Below the pieces are notes generated by a model, which worked only from the letters and a program-made list of their open reading frames with translations, was not told where the DNA came from and made no database searches. DNA of 17,948 nt, taken from NCBI GenBank assembly GCA_002345825.1, contig DDWD01000029.1, positions 1-17,948 of the forward strand. The letters run 5' to 3'. Source of the DNA: Bacteroidales bacterium UBA2295 (lineage in GTDB: Bacteria; Bacteroidota; Bacteroidia; Bacteroidales; Tenuifilaceae). Below are positions 7,819 to 13,994 of this stretch, one piece after another (the first letter of the stretch is position 1; each line of letters begins with the position of its first letter). The translations under genes and the position numbers were made by a program.

Positions 7819-8544
7819 ATGAAAAATGTAATTCAACACCTAGGTGTAACAATTGCGATGAGCGTTATAATAATAGCCTCATCATGCACCGTGTCGGTAA
7901 GTGGCGAAACAGTTAAAGAGGAAAGAGCACTGAGCAATTTTTCGGCCGTAAATCTTGCTGTTCCTGCTGATTTGTATCTTTCGCAGGGCGATTCGTATAG
8001 CTTCATCATCGAGGGTGATAAAAACTTTTTGGCCGAGATTATCACCGAGGTCAAAGGAAATACCCTTGTAATCAAAACCGAAGGGTGGATAAACACAGGC
8101 TGGGGGAACCGAAAGGTGCAGATACACATCACTATGCCCGAGGTTGAAGAGCTAGCTGTTGCCGGTTCGGGCGACATTGAGGCAAAAACACCTATCCAAG
8201 CTAAGGATCTAACGGCAAAAGTGTCTGGAAGTGGAGATATCTTCCTGCCAAAGCTCGATGTTGTAAACCTTGATATTTTTGTCTCTGGATCGGGTGATGT
8301 CGAAATCTCAGGTGATAATGACGCTCAAGATGTAAAAGTTAGGGTTACTGGGTCAGGTGACGTTAACCTTAACAGTATTCAGTTCGAAAATGCTGAGGTA
8401 AGTATTTCTGGCTCTGGTGATGTTTACTTGGTAGCCACCGAATCGCTTAAGGCCCGAGTTGTTGGCAGTGGCGATGTTGTGTATTCTGGAAATCCGTTGG
8501 TTGATGGCAAGGTTACAGGCTCGGGGCATATTCAAAACAAATAA
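7819..8544 (+). CDS. DUF2807 lipoprotein with seven GSGD turns
   Basis: I take the start at 7819 because the next 23 codons give a good lipoprotein signal peptide (MKNVIQHLGV..., lipobox IASSC, Cys23). The frame stays open to an ATG at 7759, but those 20 extra residues would bury the signal. The 241-residue product is a DUF2807 protein: residues about 40-110 form the first domain (SNFSAVNLAVPADLYLSQGD), and then a regular beta-helix follows in which G-S-G-[D/H]-[I/V] recurs at residues 116, 137, 157, 178, 198, 216 and 234. Spacing is 18-21 residues, one per coil. The last copy reads GSGH and marks the C-terminus. Predicted location is the envelope, probably the outer membrane, and the function is unknown. 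A strong terminator follows the stop, so this gene ends its transcript. Confidence 0.85.
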   Translation: MKNVIQHLGVTIAMSVIIIASSCTVSVSGETVKEERALSNFSAVNLAVPADLYLSQGDSYSFIIEGDKNFLAEIITEVKGNTLVIKTEGWINTGWGNRKVQIHITMPEVEELAVAGSGDIEAKTPIQAKDLTAKVSGSGDIFLPKLDVVNLDIFVSGSGDVEISGDNDAQDVKVRVTGSGDVNLNSIQFENAEVSISGSGDVYLVATESLKARVVGSGDVVYSGNPLVDGKVTGSGHIQNK

Positions 8545-8566
8545 ACCCCATTTTTGTTACTATCCT

Positions 8567-8597
8567 AAGGGAGAGTTTTTGTTACTCTCCCTTTTTG
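8567..8597 (+). terminator. Intrinsic terminator after the GSGD lipoprotein gene
   Basis: A perfect 10-bp stem, AAGGGAGAGT (8567-8576) with ACTCTCCCTT (8584-8593), encloses a 7-base loop and runs into TTTTT (8592-8596). This is the clearest rho-independent terminator in the window. It separates the DUF2807 gene from fumC, which starts 35 bases later and so needs its own promoter or read-through. Confidence 0.85.
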
Positions 8598-8631
8598 CTA
8601 ATATCAATTCTAGTATCAAAAATGTTAAGCC

Positions 8632-10017
8632 ATGTACAGGGTCGAAAGAGATACTATGGGTGAGGTTAATGTACCAGCCGATAAACTTTGGGGAGCGCAA
8701 ACGCAGCGATCGCTTCAAAATTTTAAGATAGGTACTGAGCGTATGCCCGACGAGGTAATAAAAGCCTTTGCCATAGTTAAAAAGGCGGCGGCATTAGCCA
8801 ATTTTAAACTTGGAGTTCTACCAAAAAGCAAAATGGATTTGATTGTAGAGGTTTCCAATGAGATTATTGACGGAAAGCATAACGATCAGTTCCCTTTGGT
8901 GGTATGGCAAACCGGATCGGGCACCCAAACCAATATGAATCTTAATGAGGTAATTGCCAACAGGGCGCATCAACTAAGCAGGGGCTCACTACTCGACACA
9001 ATTAAAACCCTGCACCCCAACGATGATGTTAACCTCTCGCAAAGTAGCAACGATACTTTTCCAACAGCTATGCATGTTGCGGCTTATTCAACCCTGATTG
9101 AGCGCACTATACCTGCTTTAAAGGAGTTGCACAGGTTGCTAATGGCGAAAAGCAAAGAGTTTGCTCAAGTAGTAAAGATTGGACGCACCCATTGGATGGA
9201 TGCCACGCCGCTAACCCTAGGTCAGGAGTTCTCGGGGTATGCATCGCAAGTTGAGCACGGAATAAGAGCGATAGAAAACACGCTGCCCCACATGCTAGAG
9301 TTGGCCCTTGGAGGAACTGCAGTAGGAACAGGAATAAATGCTCCTAAGGGTTTCTCTGAACTGGTTGCCCTAATCATAGCAGATCTAACTGGTTATCCAT
9401 TTGTATCGGCAAGCAACAAGTTTGAGGCATTGGCAGCACACGATGCCTTTGTTGAAACCCACGGGGCGCTCAAGCAAATGGCCATTAGCCTTATGAAGAT
9501 GGCCAACGATATTCGTGTGATGGCCTCGGGCCCACGAAGTGGAATTGGTGAATTGATATTGCCAGCCAACGAGCCCGGCTCGTCCATAATGCCCGGTAAG
9601 GTCAACCCAACACAGGTTGAGGCGCTCACCATGGTTTGTGCTCAGGTAATAGGTAACGATACAGCCATTGCCGTTGGTGGGATGAATGGCCATTTTGAAC
9701 TCAACGTGTTTAAACCGCTTATTATTCAAAACTTTTTGCAGTCGGCTAAGCTGCTTGCACAGGCTGTGCAGAGTTTTATCGATAATGCACTTATGGGGAT
9801 AAAACCCAATTTGCAAAACATTGATCGTAACCTAGCCAACTCGCTAATGCTTATCACTGCACTTAATCCGCATATAGGCTACGAAAAATCGGCTGAGATA
9901 GCCAAAATGGCTTATGAGCAGAACTTATCGCTCAAAGAGGCCGCAATGCAGCTGGGATATGTGTCCGAAGAGCAGTTTGATCGATGGGTTGATCCTAGGG
10001 GGATGGTGGGGGAGTAA
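8632..10017 (+). CDS. fumC: Class II fumarate hydratase
   Basis: FumC is the cluster-free, homotetrameric fumarase of the aspartase/fumarase superfamily; it interconverts fumarate and malate without a metal centre and is oxygen-stable. The 461-residue length is normal. The opening YRVERDTMGEVNVPADKLWG, the substrate-binding WQTGSGTQTNMN and SQSSNDTFPTA, the catalytic-base region GRTHWMDATPLT (His187, matching E. coli His188) and the mobile-loop signature GSSIMPGKVNP (316-326, with catalytic Ser318) are all present. The superfamily also holds aspartase and argininosuccinate lyase, but the WGAQTQRS start and the TH-x-MDATP form favour fumarase. The protein is unrelated in sequence to the [4Fe-4S] fumarase upstream. 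It converges on recX, and a heptamer repeat array begins 4 bases after its stop codon. Confidence 0.96.
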   Translation: MYRVERDTMGEVNVPADKLWGAQTQRSLQNFKIGTERMPDEVIKAFAIVKKAAALANFKLGVLPKSKMDLIVEVSNEIIDGKHNDQFPLVVWQTGSGTQTNMNLNEVIANRAHQLSRGSLLDTIKTLHPNDDVNLSQSSNDTFPTAMHVAAYSTLIERTIPALKELHRLLMAKSKEFAQVVKIGRTHWMDATPLTLGQEFSGYASQVEHGIRAIENTLPHMLELALGGTAVGTGINAPKGFSELVALIIADLTGYPFVSASNKFEALAAHDAFVETHGALKQMAISLMKMANDIRVMASGPRSGIGELILPANEPGSSIMPGKVNPTQVEALTMVCAQVIGNDTAIAVGGMNGHFELNVFKPLIIQNFLQSAKLLAQAVQSFIDNALMGIKPNLQNIDRNLANSLMLITALNPHIGYEKSAEIAKMAYEQNLSLKEAAMQLGYVSEEQFDRWVDPRGMVGE

Positions 10018-10020
10018 AAG

Positions 10021-10061
10021 AATGATGAATAATGAATATCGAACACCGAATCTCGAAGTTG
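10021..10061 (+). repeat. Heptamer repeat array A (AANNNNG units) after fumC
   Basis: Five consecutive 7-base units each begin AA and end G: AATGATG, AATAATG, AATATCG, AACACCG, AATCTCG. A shortened sixth unit, AAGTTG, follows. The array starts 4 bases beyond the fumC stop and is in the sense orientation of that gene. Between here and recX I see no other gene and no clear terminator, only a weak bulged hairpin around 10094-10113. Confidence 0.7.
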
Positions 10062-10118
10062 TTAATCAAATGGCCTTGACTTTCTTTTTCCTCCAAGCGA
10101 AAAGCATTCGTTGCTAAA

Positions 10119-10592
10119 TTAGGTGTTCTCTAGATAGGTGCTTAAAATCTTTTCAACAATACCCAACACCCTCCCATATTCAAACCCACGCGACATCCCA
10201 AATCGGATTAACTTGGTTTTAAGGTCGTAGCTATCCTTAGCCTTTATGGTTTTGGCTTTGGAGGTAAGTAGTTCCCGCAGCATATCGTCGTTGCTGTGCT
10301 CTGCCGATTCGGAAAGGGCAATATCAATATGCTCATCGGCAATGCGTTTGGCGCGGAGTGCCATCTCAATCTTCTTGGGACCCCACTTGTTAAACCGGGC
10401 TTTCTCGCGGGCAAAGGAGGTGGCATATCGACTCTCGTCAATAAATCCATCCTCGAGCAATGCATCAATAATTTTTCTTCCTGCCATCTCATCAACATCC
10501 CACTGCAACAACTTTTTCTTAATATCAAAAGTGCATTTCTCGCTTTGGCTACAGAGCCATTGGGCCCGGTCGAGTGCTTTTTTTGTATCCAT
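10119..10592 (-). CDS. recX: Regulatory protein RecX
   Basis: RecX binds RecA and RecA-DNA filaments in the cytoplasm and usually limits recombinase activity. The 157-residue protein is all helical. It contains the RecX signatures ALLEDGFIDESRYATSFAREKARFNKWGPKKIEMALRAK (about residues 44-82, split by a short turn) and the following A..ID.AL tandem three-helix repeats, with a C-terminal KTKLIRFGMSRGFEY motif where the family usually has KxxxxLxxRGF. Bacteroidota RecX proteins typically have this length. It is not next to recA, which is common in this phylum. It is convergent with fumC, and upstream lies a 319-base non-coding stretch where I found no clear TAnnTTTG element. Confidence 0.9.
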   Translation of the reverse strand: MDTKKALDRAQWLCSQSEKCTFDIKKKLLQWDVDEMAGRKIIDALLEDGFIDESRYATSFAREKARFNKWGPKKIEMALRAKRIADEHIDIALSESAEHSNDDMLRELLTSKAKTIKAKDSYDLKTKLIRFGMSRGFEYGRVLGIVEKILSTYLENT

Positions 10593-10658
10593 TGGCTTAA
10601 TTTATTCCGAGATTTTCAAGTTTATCCTACTTTTTAAAAGCAAAATACGAATATGCAA

Positions 10659-10707
10659 AGATTGATTGGCTGATTGACTGATTGTTTCTTTTAGCAAGAT
10701 TGATTGG
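10659..10707. repeat. Direct repeat pair AGATTGATTGG with octamer run
   Basis: The 11-base word occurs at 10659-10669 and again at 10697-10707. The first copy runs into TGATT-rich octamers to about 10685. It lies upstream of recX. It is low-complexity sequence without other features, and no function is apparent. Confidence 0.4.
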
Positions 10708-10745
10708 AGCCATAAACTTTTTTCCAGCGCCCACTCGTTCCCCCC

Positions 10746-10786
10746 CAAACTTCATCATTCTAATTCATTATTCTACATTCGATATT
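10746..10786 (-). repeat. Heptamer repeat array B (AANNNNG units on the minus strand)
   Basis: Read on the minus strand, the units are AATATCG, AATGTAG, AATAATG, AATTAG (6 bases), AATGATG and AAGTTTG. Three words are identical to those in array A (AATATCG, AATAATG, AATGATG), in a different order, and both arrays end with an AAGTT unit. The array lies downstream of prmC in that gene's sense orientation and abuts a seven-C run at 10740-10746. Confidence 0.65.
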
Positions 10787-10901
10787 CAAAAAAACTCTCT
10801 GTGTTGAAAATAAACGCTAGGTCACTGATAAACAAAGGGTAGTTGCCTATTAGTCAACACACACTCACTGCCCCAACTCTAAACCTGCCAAGGCAGACAA
10901 G

Positions 10902-10936
10902 CTCTTAACTTTCAACTCCCAACTTTCCTCTTCCTA
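10902..10936 (-). repeat. Heptad repeat C overlapping the prmC stop codon
   Basis: On the minus strand AAAGTTG, GGAGTTG and AAAGTTA follow each other at a 7-base period, flanked by looser copies. The array spans the prmC stop (TGA at 10912-10914), so the last residues (RKRKVGS) are encoded by repeat DNA and the terminator codon comes from a repeat unit. It is more diverged from AANNNNG than arrays A and B. Confidence 0.5.
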
Positions 10937-11784
10937 CAGCTCAACATCCTTTCCTTTCCATTAATATCTTTTCGGATGGTTACATCGGTAAAGCCCCATT
11001 CGGTAAAAATCGATGCAGTCTCCCTGCCAAAGGCCTCATTTATTTCGCAAAACACCAGGCCGTTGGGCATAAGCTGAGTGCTGGCCACTTTGGCAATGGC
11101 CTTGTAAAACTTAAGCGGATTGGCATCGTTTACAAATAGGGCTAGTTCGGGTTCGTACTTCAGCACGTTAGCCTCCATCTGTTCCTTTTCACATTCCCGC
11201 ACATAGGGTGGATTGCTCACAAAAATATCGAAAGGAGCCCCATCAAGCATTGCTGGTGTGCTAAGCACATCACCGTTGATAAAGTTGATGTTTACACCAG
11301 TGCTCTTGGCATTCTCCATTGCAGTCTCGATGGCTTGTGGTGAGATATCCAGCGCAAAAACCTTAGCTTTAGGAATGTTTTTGGCAAGTGCTATGGCTAT
11401 GCAGCCCGATCCTGTGCCAATATCCAGAATTGATGGCGAGGCCAAATCATTCGTTCGGATAATCCACTCTACCAACTCTTCGGTTTCTGGTCGAGGAATT
11501 AGTACGTGAGGGTTTACGGTAAATTCCAAACCAAAAAAAGTGGTGGTACCCAGAATATATTGCAGGGGCTTTTGTAACTTTAGCTCCGAAATGTAGTAAT
11601 CTAACCTAGAGTTATCTTCGGGCGTTAGCTTTAGCTCAGGGTTTGCTAAAACTTCATGTATTTTAATTTTGGTAACCGATTCAACTGCAATTCTTGCAAT
11701 GGCTTGAGCCTCGGAAATAGGATATATCGCGCTTAGCTCGTTACGAATCAATTTATACTTTTGCAGAATGCTGCTATCGGCCAT
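10912..11784 (-). CDS. prmC: Peptide chain release factor N5-glutamine methyltransferase
   Basis: PrmC (HemK) methylates the glutamine of the GGQ motif in release factors RF1 and RF2, using S-adenosylmethionine. The 290-residue protein has the N-terminal helical release-factor-binding domain (about 1-75), the linker with FFGLEFTVNPHVLIPRPETEEL in two halves, the SAM-binding loop DIGTGSG (121-127) and the catalytic NPPY (191-194). The later ALFVNDANPLKFYKAI segment is also typical. The gene is divergent from ribD with only 40 bases between starts. Its last codons fall inside heptad repeat C, so the short basic C-terminus (CRKRKVGS) may be a product of repeat insertion and not conserved family sequence. 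Confidence 0.95.
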   Translation of the reverse strand: MADSSILQKYKLIRNELSAIYPISEAQAIARIAVESVTKIKIHEVLANPELKLTPEDNSRLDYYISELKLQKPLQYILGTTTFFGLEFTVNPHVLIPRPETEELVEWIIRTNDLASPSILDIGTGSGCIAIALAKNIPKAKVFALDISPQAIETAMENAKSTGVNINFINGDVLSTPAMLDGAPFDIFVSNPPYVRECEKEQMEANVLKYEPELALFVNDANPLKFYKAIAKVASTQLMPNGLVFCEINEAFGRETASIFTEWGFTDVTIRKDINGKERMLSCRKRKVGS

Positions 11785-11806
11785 GGTAATAGTTTGATTT
11801 GTGATT

Positions 11807-11814
11807 CAAAAGTA
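11807..11814 (-). promoter_or_regulatory. Candidate -7 promoter element for prmC
   Basis: On the minus strand the sequence reads TACTTTTG, a full match to TAnnTTTG, ending 22 bases before the prmC ATG at 11784. It lies inside the 40-base divergent gap shared with ribD. A -33 TTTG at standard spacing was not found. Confidence 0.4.
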
Positions 11815-11824
11815 ATCAATAATT

Positions 11825-12916
11825 ATGGAACAATCGAGTATCGACAAACTGTATATGAGCCGTTGCCTTGAGCTGGCCAGTAACGGGATGGGCAATGTGG
11901 CTCCCAATCCTATGGTAGGCTCTGTGATAGTTTACAACAACCAGATAATTGCCGAGGGATATCATACCGAGTATGGTAAGGACCATGCAGAGAGGGCTGC
12001 CATTAATGCAGTGAAAAACTCCAGTGTTTTAAAAGATTCAACGCTTTACGTGTCGCTTGAGCCGTGTTCGCATTTTGGTAAAACACCACCCTGTGCAAAC
12101 CTAATAATCGAGTCGCAAATAAAGCGAGTGGTAGTAGCAACTCTAGATCCAAATCCCAAGGTACAGGGCAGGGGTATTGAACTACTGAAAAATGCGGGTA
12201 TAGACGTTACCGTTGGTGTGCTCGAGAAGGAGGCTAGGGAATTGAATCGTAGATTCTTTGTTTATCACATTAAAAAACGACCATACGTAATATTAAAATG
12301 GGCGCAAACGCTTGATGGCTATATTGATGCGATACGTAAACCAAGCGATCCCATTGCCCCTGTATGGGTAACTAACGATTTGGCTCGCACCTTGGTTCAT
12401 AGGTGGCGCAGCGAGGAGCAGTCCATAATGATTGGAACCAATACTGTAGCCAAGGATAATCCGCGGCTCGATGTGCGTGATTGGAGTGGCCGATCGCCCA
12501 TACGAGTTGTGTTAGACAGAAAACTTAGGCTTTCGCCCGATATGAATGTGTACGATGGCTCGCTGCCCACTTTGGTTTTTGTTGGGAACAACAGCAGTGC
12601 TGCCAGCAAACGACAAACCTTTGCCTCGGTACCCAATTTGGAACTACTTACCATCGATTTTGCCCGTGGGGCTGAGGATCAAGTGCTGAGGGAACTTTAC
12701 GAAAGGGGGATAATCTCAGTAATTATTGAGGGTGGAGCAATGCTAGTTAGTAGCTTTGTGAAGAAAAACTACTGGGATGAGTCTCGAGTGTTTGTGGGCA
12801 ATAAGTTTTTTGGTGATGGCGTAAAGGCTCCTGAGTTTAACGGCGATCTTTACAGCTACGATGAGGTGGGCGATAGCAAACTATTTACCTACAGGAATAA
12901 GTTGTCGAGGGGTTAA
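11825..12916 (+). CDS. ribD: Bifunctional riboflavin biosynthesis deaminase/reductase
   Basis: RibD carries out two successive steps of riboflavin synthesis: deamination of the pyrimidine product of GTP cyclohydrolase II, and NADPH-dependent reduction of the ribose side chain. The 363-residue protein has both domains. The N-terminal cytidine-deaminase-type domain (about 1-145) shows the zinc site HAERAAI (His54, Glu56) and PCSHFGKTPPC (Cys81, Cys90). The C-terminal reductase domain (about 150-360) shows PYVILKWAQTLDGYID, RSEEQSIMIGTNTVAKDNPRL split around the nucleotide-binding loop, and EGGAMLVSSF. The start 40 bases from prmC is supported by the MSRCLELASNGMGNVAPNPMVG opening. Its TAA overlaps the stop codon of the convergent LOG gene, so there is no room for a terminator between them. 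The tail is slightly shorter than in E. coli RibD (367). Confidence 0.96.
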   Translation: MEQSSIDKLYMSRCLELASNGMGNVAPNPMVGSVIVYNNQIIAEGYHTEYGKDHAERAAINAVKNSSVLKDSTLYVSLEPCSHFGKTPPCANLIIESQIKRVVVATLDPNPKVQGRGIELLKNAGIDVTVGVLEKEARELNRRFFVYHIKKRPYVILKWAQTLDGYIDAIRKPSDPIAPVWVTNDLARTLVHRWRSEEQSIMIGTNTVAKDNPRLDVRDWSGRSPIRVVLDRKLRLSPDMNVYDGSLPTLVFVGNNSSAASKRQTFASVPNLELLTIDFARGAEDQVLRELYERGIISVIIEGGAMLVSSFVKKNYWDESRVFVGNKFFGDGVKAPEFNGDLYSYDEVGDSKLFTYRNKLSRG

Positions 12917-13488
12917 ACTGCTGCAAATTCAATGGCCGACTCATCCCAAAGTGGTGCCGATTTAATGGCAGGCATTATCTCCTCGGGGGTCAATACCATT
13001 TGCCAAATCTGCCTGTGTTCGGGACGCATAAAACGCTCCTCAATCATCTTATCAATTAGTAATTCGAGGTGAGAGTAAAAACCGTCGGTATTTAGCACTA
13101 TGATTGGCTTTGTGAACTTACCCAGCCGCTTTAGGGTGAATACCTCCATTAGCTCTTCAAGCGTTCCACATCCTCCAGGAAGGGCAACCACTGCATCCAC
13201 ATTCTCGGTGAGCTGCTTTTTGCGCTCGCGCATATCCTTAACCAGCACCATTTGGGTTAGCCCCTTATGACCCCACTCCACTTTATCCATAAAGCGTGGA
13301 AGAATTCCAACCACCCTGCCGTGTAGCGATAAGGCCGTGTCGGCCAAACAGCCCATAAGTCCAACCGACCCTCCTCCGTAAAGAATGGTAGCATTGGCAT
13401 TAACCAACTCGTGGGCAACGGTTTTGGTTGCCTCAAAATATTTCTCGTCGATCTTTGCGCTGGAGGCGCAGAATACGCATACTTTCAT
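12913..13488 (-). CDS. LOG-family (TIGR00730) nucleoside 5'-monophosphate phosphoribohydrolase
   Basis: The 191-residue protein opens with MKVCVFCASS, has the glycine-rich YGGGSVGLMG, the DMRERKK helix (Arg87) and the family signature PGGxGTxxE as PGGCGTLEE (104-112). LOG proteins cleave cytokinin riboside 5'-monophosphates or AMP to the base and ribose 5-phosphate; in bacteria the natural substrate is often uncertain, and older 'lysine decarboxylase' annotations of this motif are wrong. Its stop codon at 12913-12915 overlaps the ribD stop tail to tail. It lies downstream of trxA on the same strand, with a strong hairpin between them. Confidence 0.92.
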   Translation of the reverse strand: MKVCVFCASSAKIDEKYFEATKTVAHELVNANATILYGGGSVGLMGCLADTALSLHGRVVGILPRFMDKVEWGHKGLTQMVLVKDMRERKKQLTENVDAVVALPGGCGTLEELMEVFTLKRLGKFTKPIIVLNTDGFYSHLELLIDKMIEERFMRPEHRQIWQMVLTPEEIMPAIKSAPLWDESAIEFAAV

Positions 13489-13524
13489 GGTAAAAGTTGT
13501 AAGGGAGCGGTAGCACTAATACGA

Positions 13525-13556
13525 ATATCGCCAAACCGGCAATGATTTGGCGATAT
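13525..13556 (-). terminator. Perfect 11-bp hairpin between trxA and the LOG gene
   Basis: ATATCGCCAAA (13525-13535) pairs perfectly with TTTGGCGATAT (13546-13556) around a 10-base loop. It starts 17 bases beyond the trxA stop and ends the trxA transcript by position, but no T run follows on either strand. An attenuator for the LOG gene, which starts 37 bases later, is the alternative. Confidence 0.55.
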
Positions 13557-13572
13557 ATCAAATATAAGGTGA

Positions 13573-13890
13573 TTATAGTAAAGCTTCGAGCTTCGAAACC
13601 AATGTTGCCTTGGGCACTGCACCAACCTGCTTATCGGCTACCTCACCGTTCTTAAAGAAAAGGATGGTGGGAATATTGCGGATGCCAAACTTGCTGGCTA
13701 CGCCAGGGTTGCTGTCAACATCAACCTTGCCCACAACGGCTTTGCCTTCGAACTCCTCGGCAATTTGCTCAACAAAAGGGCCTACCATTCGGCATGGTCC
13801 ACACCACTCTGCCCAGAAATCAAGAAGTACAGGCTTGTCGGATTTTAGAACGATCTCATCAAAATTTGCATCGGTAATTGCTATTGCCAT
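13573..13890 (-). CDS. trxA: Thioredoxin
   Basis: Thioredoxin is a cytosolic protein disulfide reductase, recycled by thioredoxin reductase. The 105-residue protein has the canonical active site WCGPC (29-33), the preceding LLDFWAEWC strand, VDVDSNPGVASKFGIRNIPT with the cis-proline at 74, and a C-terminal helix. There is no signal peptide. It follows dnaE on the same strand with a 104-base gap and appears to have its own promoter: TATCTTTA on the minus strand at 13929-13936 is one base off the TAnnTTTG consensus. Confidence 0.96.
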   Translation of the reverse strand: MAIAITDANFDEIVLKSDKPVLLDFWAEWCGPCRMVGPFVEQIAEEFEGKAVVGKVDVDSNPGVASKFGIRNIPTILFFKNGEVADKQVGAVPKATLVSKLEALL

Positions 13891-13959
13891 AGTTTGAAAA
13901 TTTTAGTTTATAAGTGAATTTTTGAATGTAAAGATAACAGCTTTGGTTTAAAAATGTTC

Positions 13960-13972
13960 CACAATGTTTGTG
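13960..13972 (-). terminator. Weak hairpin after dnaE
   Basis: CACAA and TTGTG form a 5-bp stem with a 3-base loop, and on the minus strand a short T-rich run (ATTTTT) follows a few bases later. It lies 23 bases past the dnaE stop. This is suggestive only. Confidence 0.25.
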
Positions 13973-13994
13973 TGATGCTAAAATGTTATTGTCA

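Larger units (their letters stand above)
10593..10911. other. Gene-free stretch between recX and prmC
   Basis: These 319 bases hold no plausible gene in any frame. They contain a short direct repeat AGATTGATTGG (10659-10669 and 10697-10707), an octamer run readable on the minus strand as AATCAGTC, AATCAGCC, AATCAATC, a seven-C run at 10740-10746, heptamer array B at 10746-10786, a 5-bp stem around CTGCCAAGGCAG (10883-10896 region), and the edge of array C. It is the 3' flank of prmC and the 5' flank of recX, so the recX promoter should lie near 10593-10650. Confidence 0.6.

Noticed and set aside
8164..8529. DNA-level tandem repeat in the GSGD gene
   Set aside because: Copies differ in codons and spacing (54-64 bases), so this is a protein repeat and not a DNA repeat.
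9385..9816. 143-codon minus-strand open frame inside fumC
   Set aside because: Shadow of fumC, opposite the conserved GSSIMPGKVNP region.
10021..10936. CRISPR array or IS remnants
   Set aside because: Units are 7 bases and contiguous with no spacers, there are no cas genes, and no transposase fragment or terminal inverted repeats are seen.
12913..13488. Lysine decarboxylase
   Set aside because: PGGxGTxxE was once mislabelled this way; the protein belongs to the LOG phosphoribohydrolase family.
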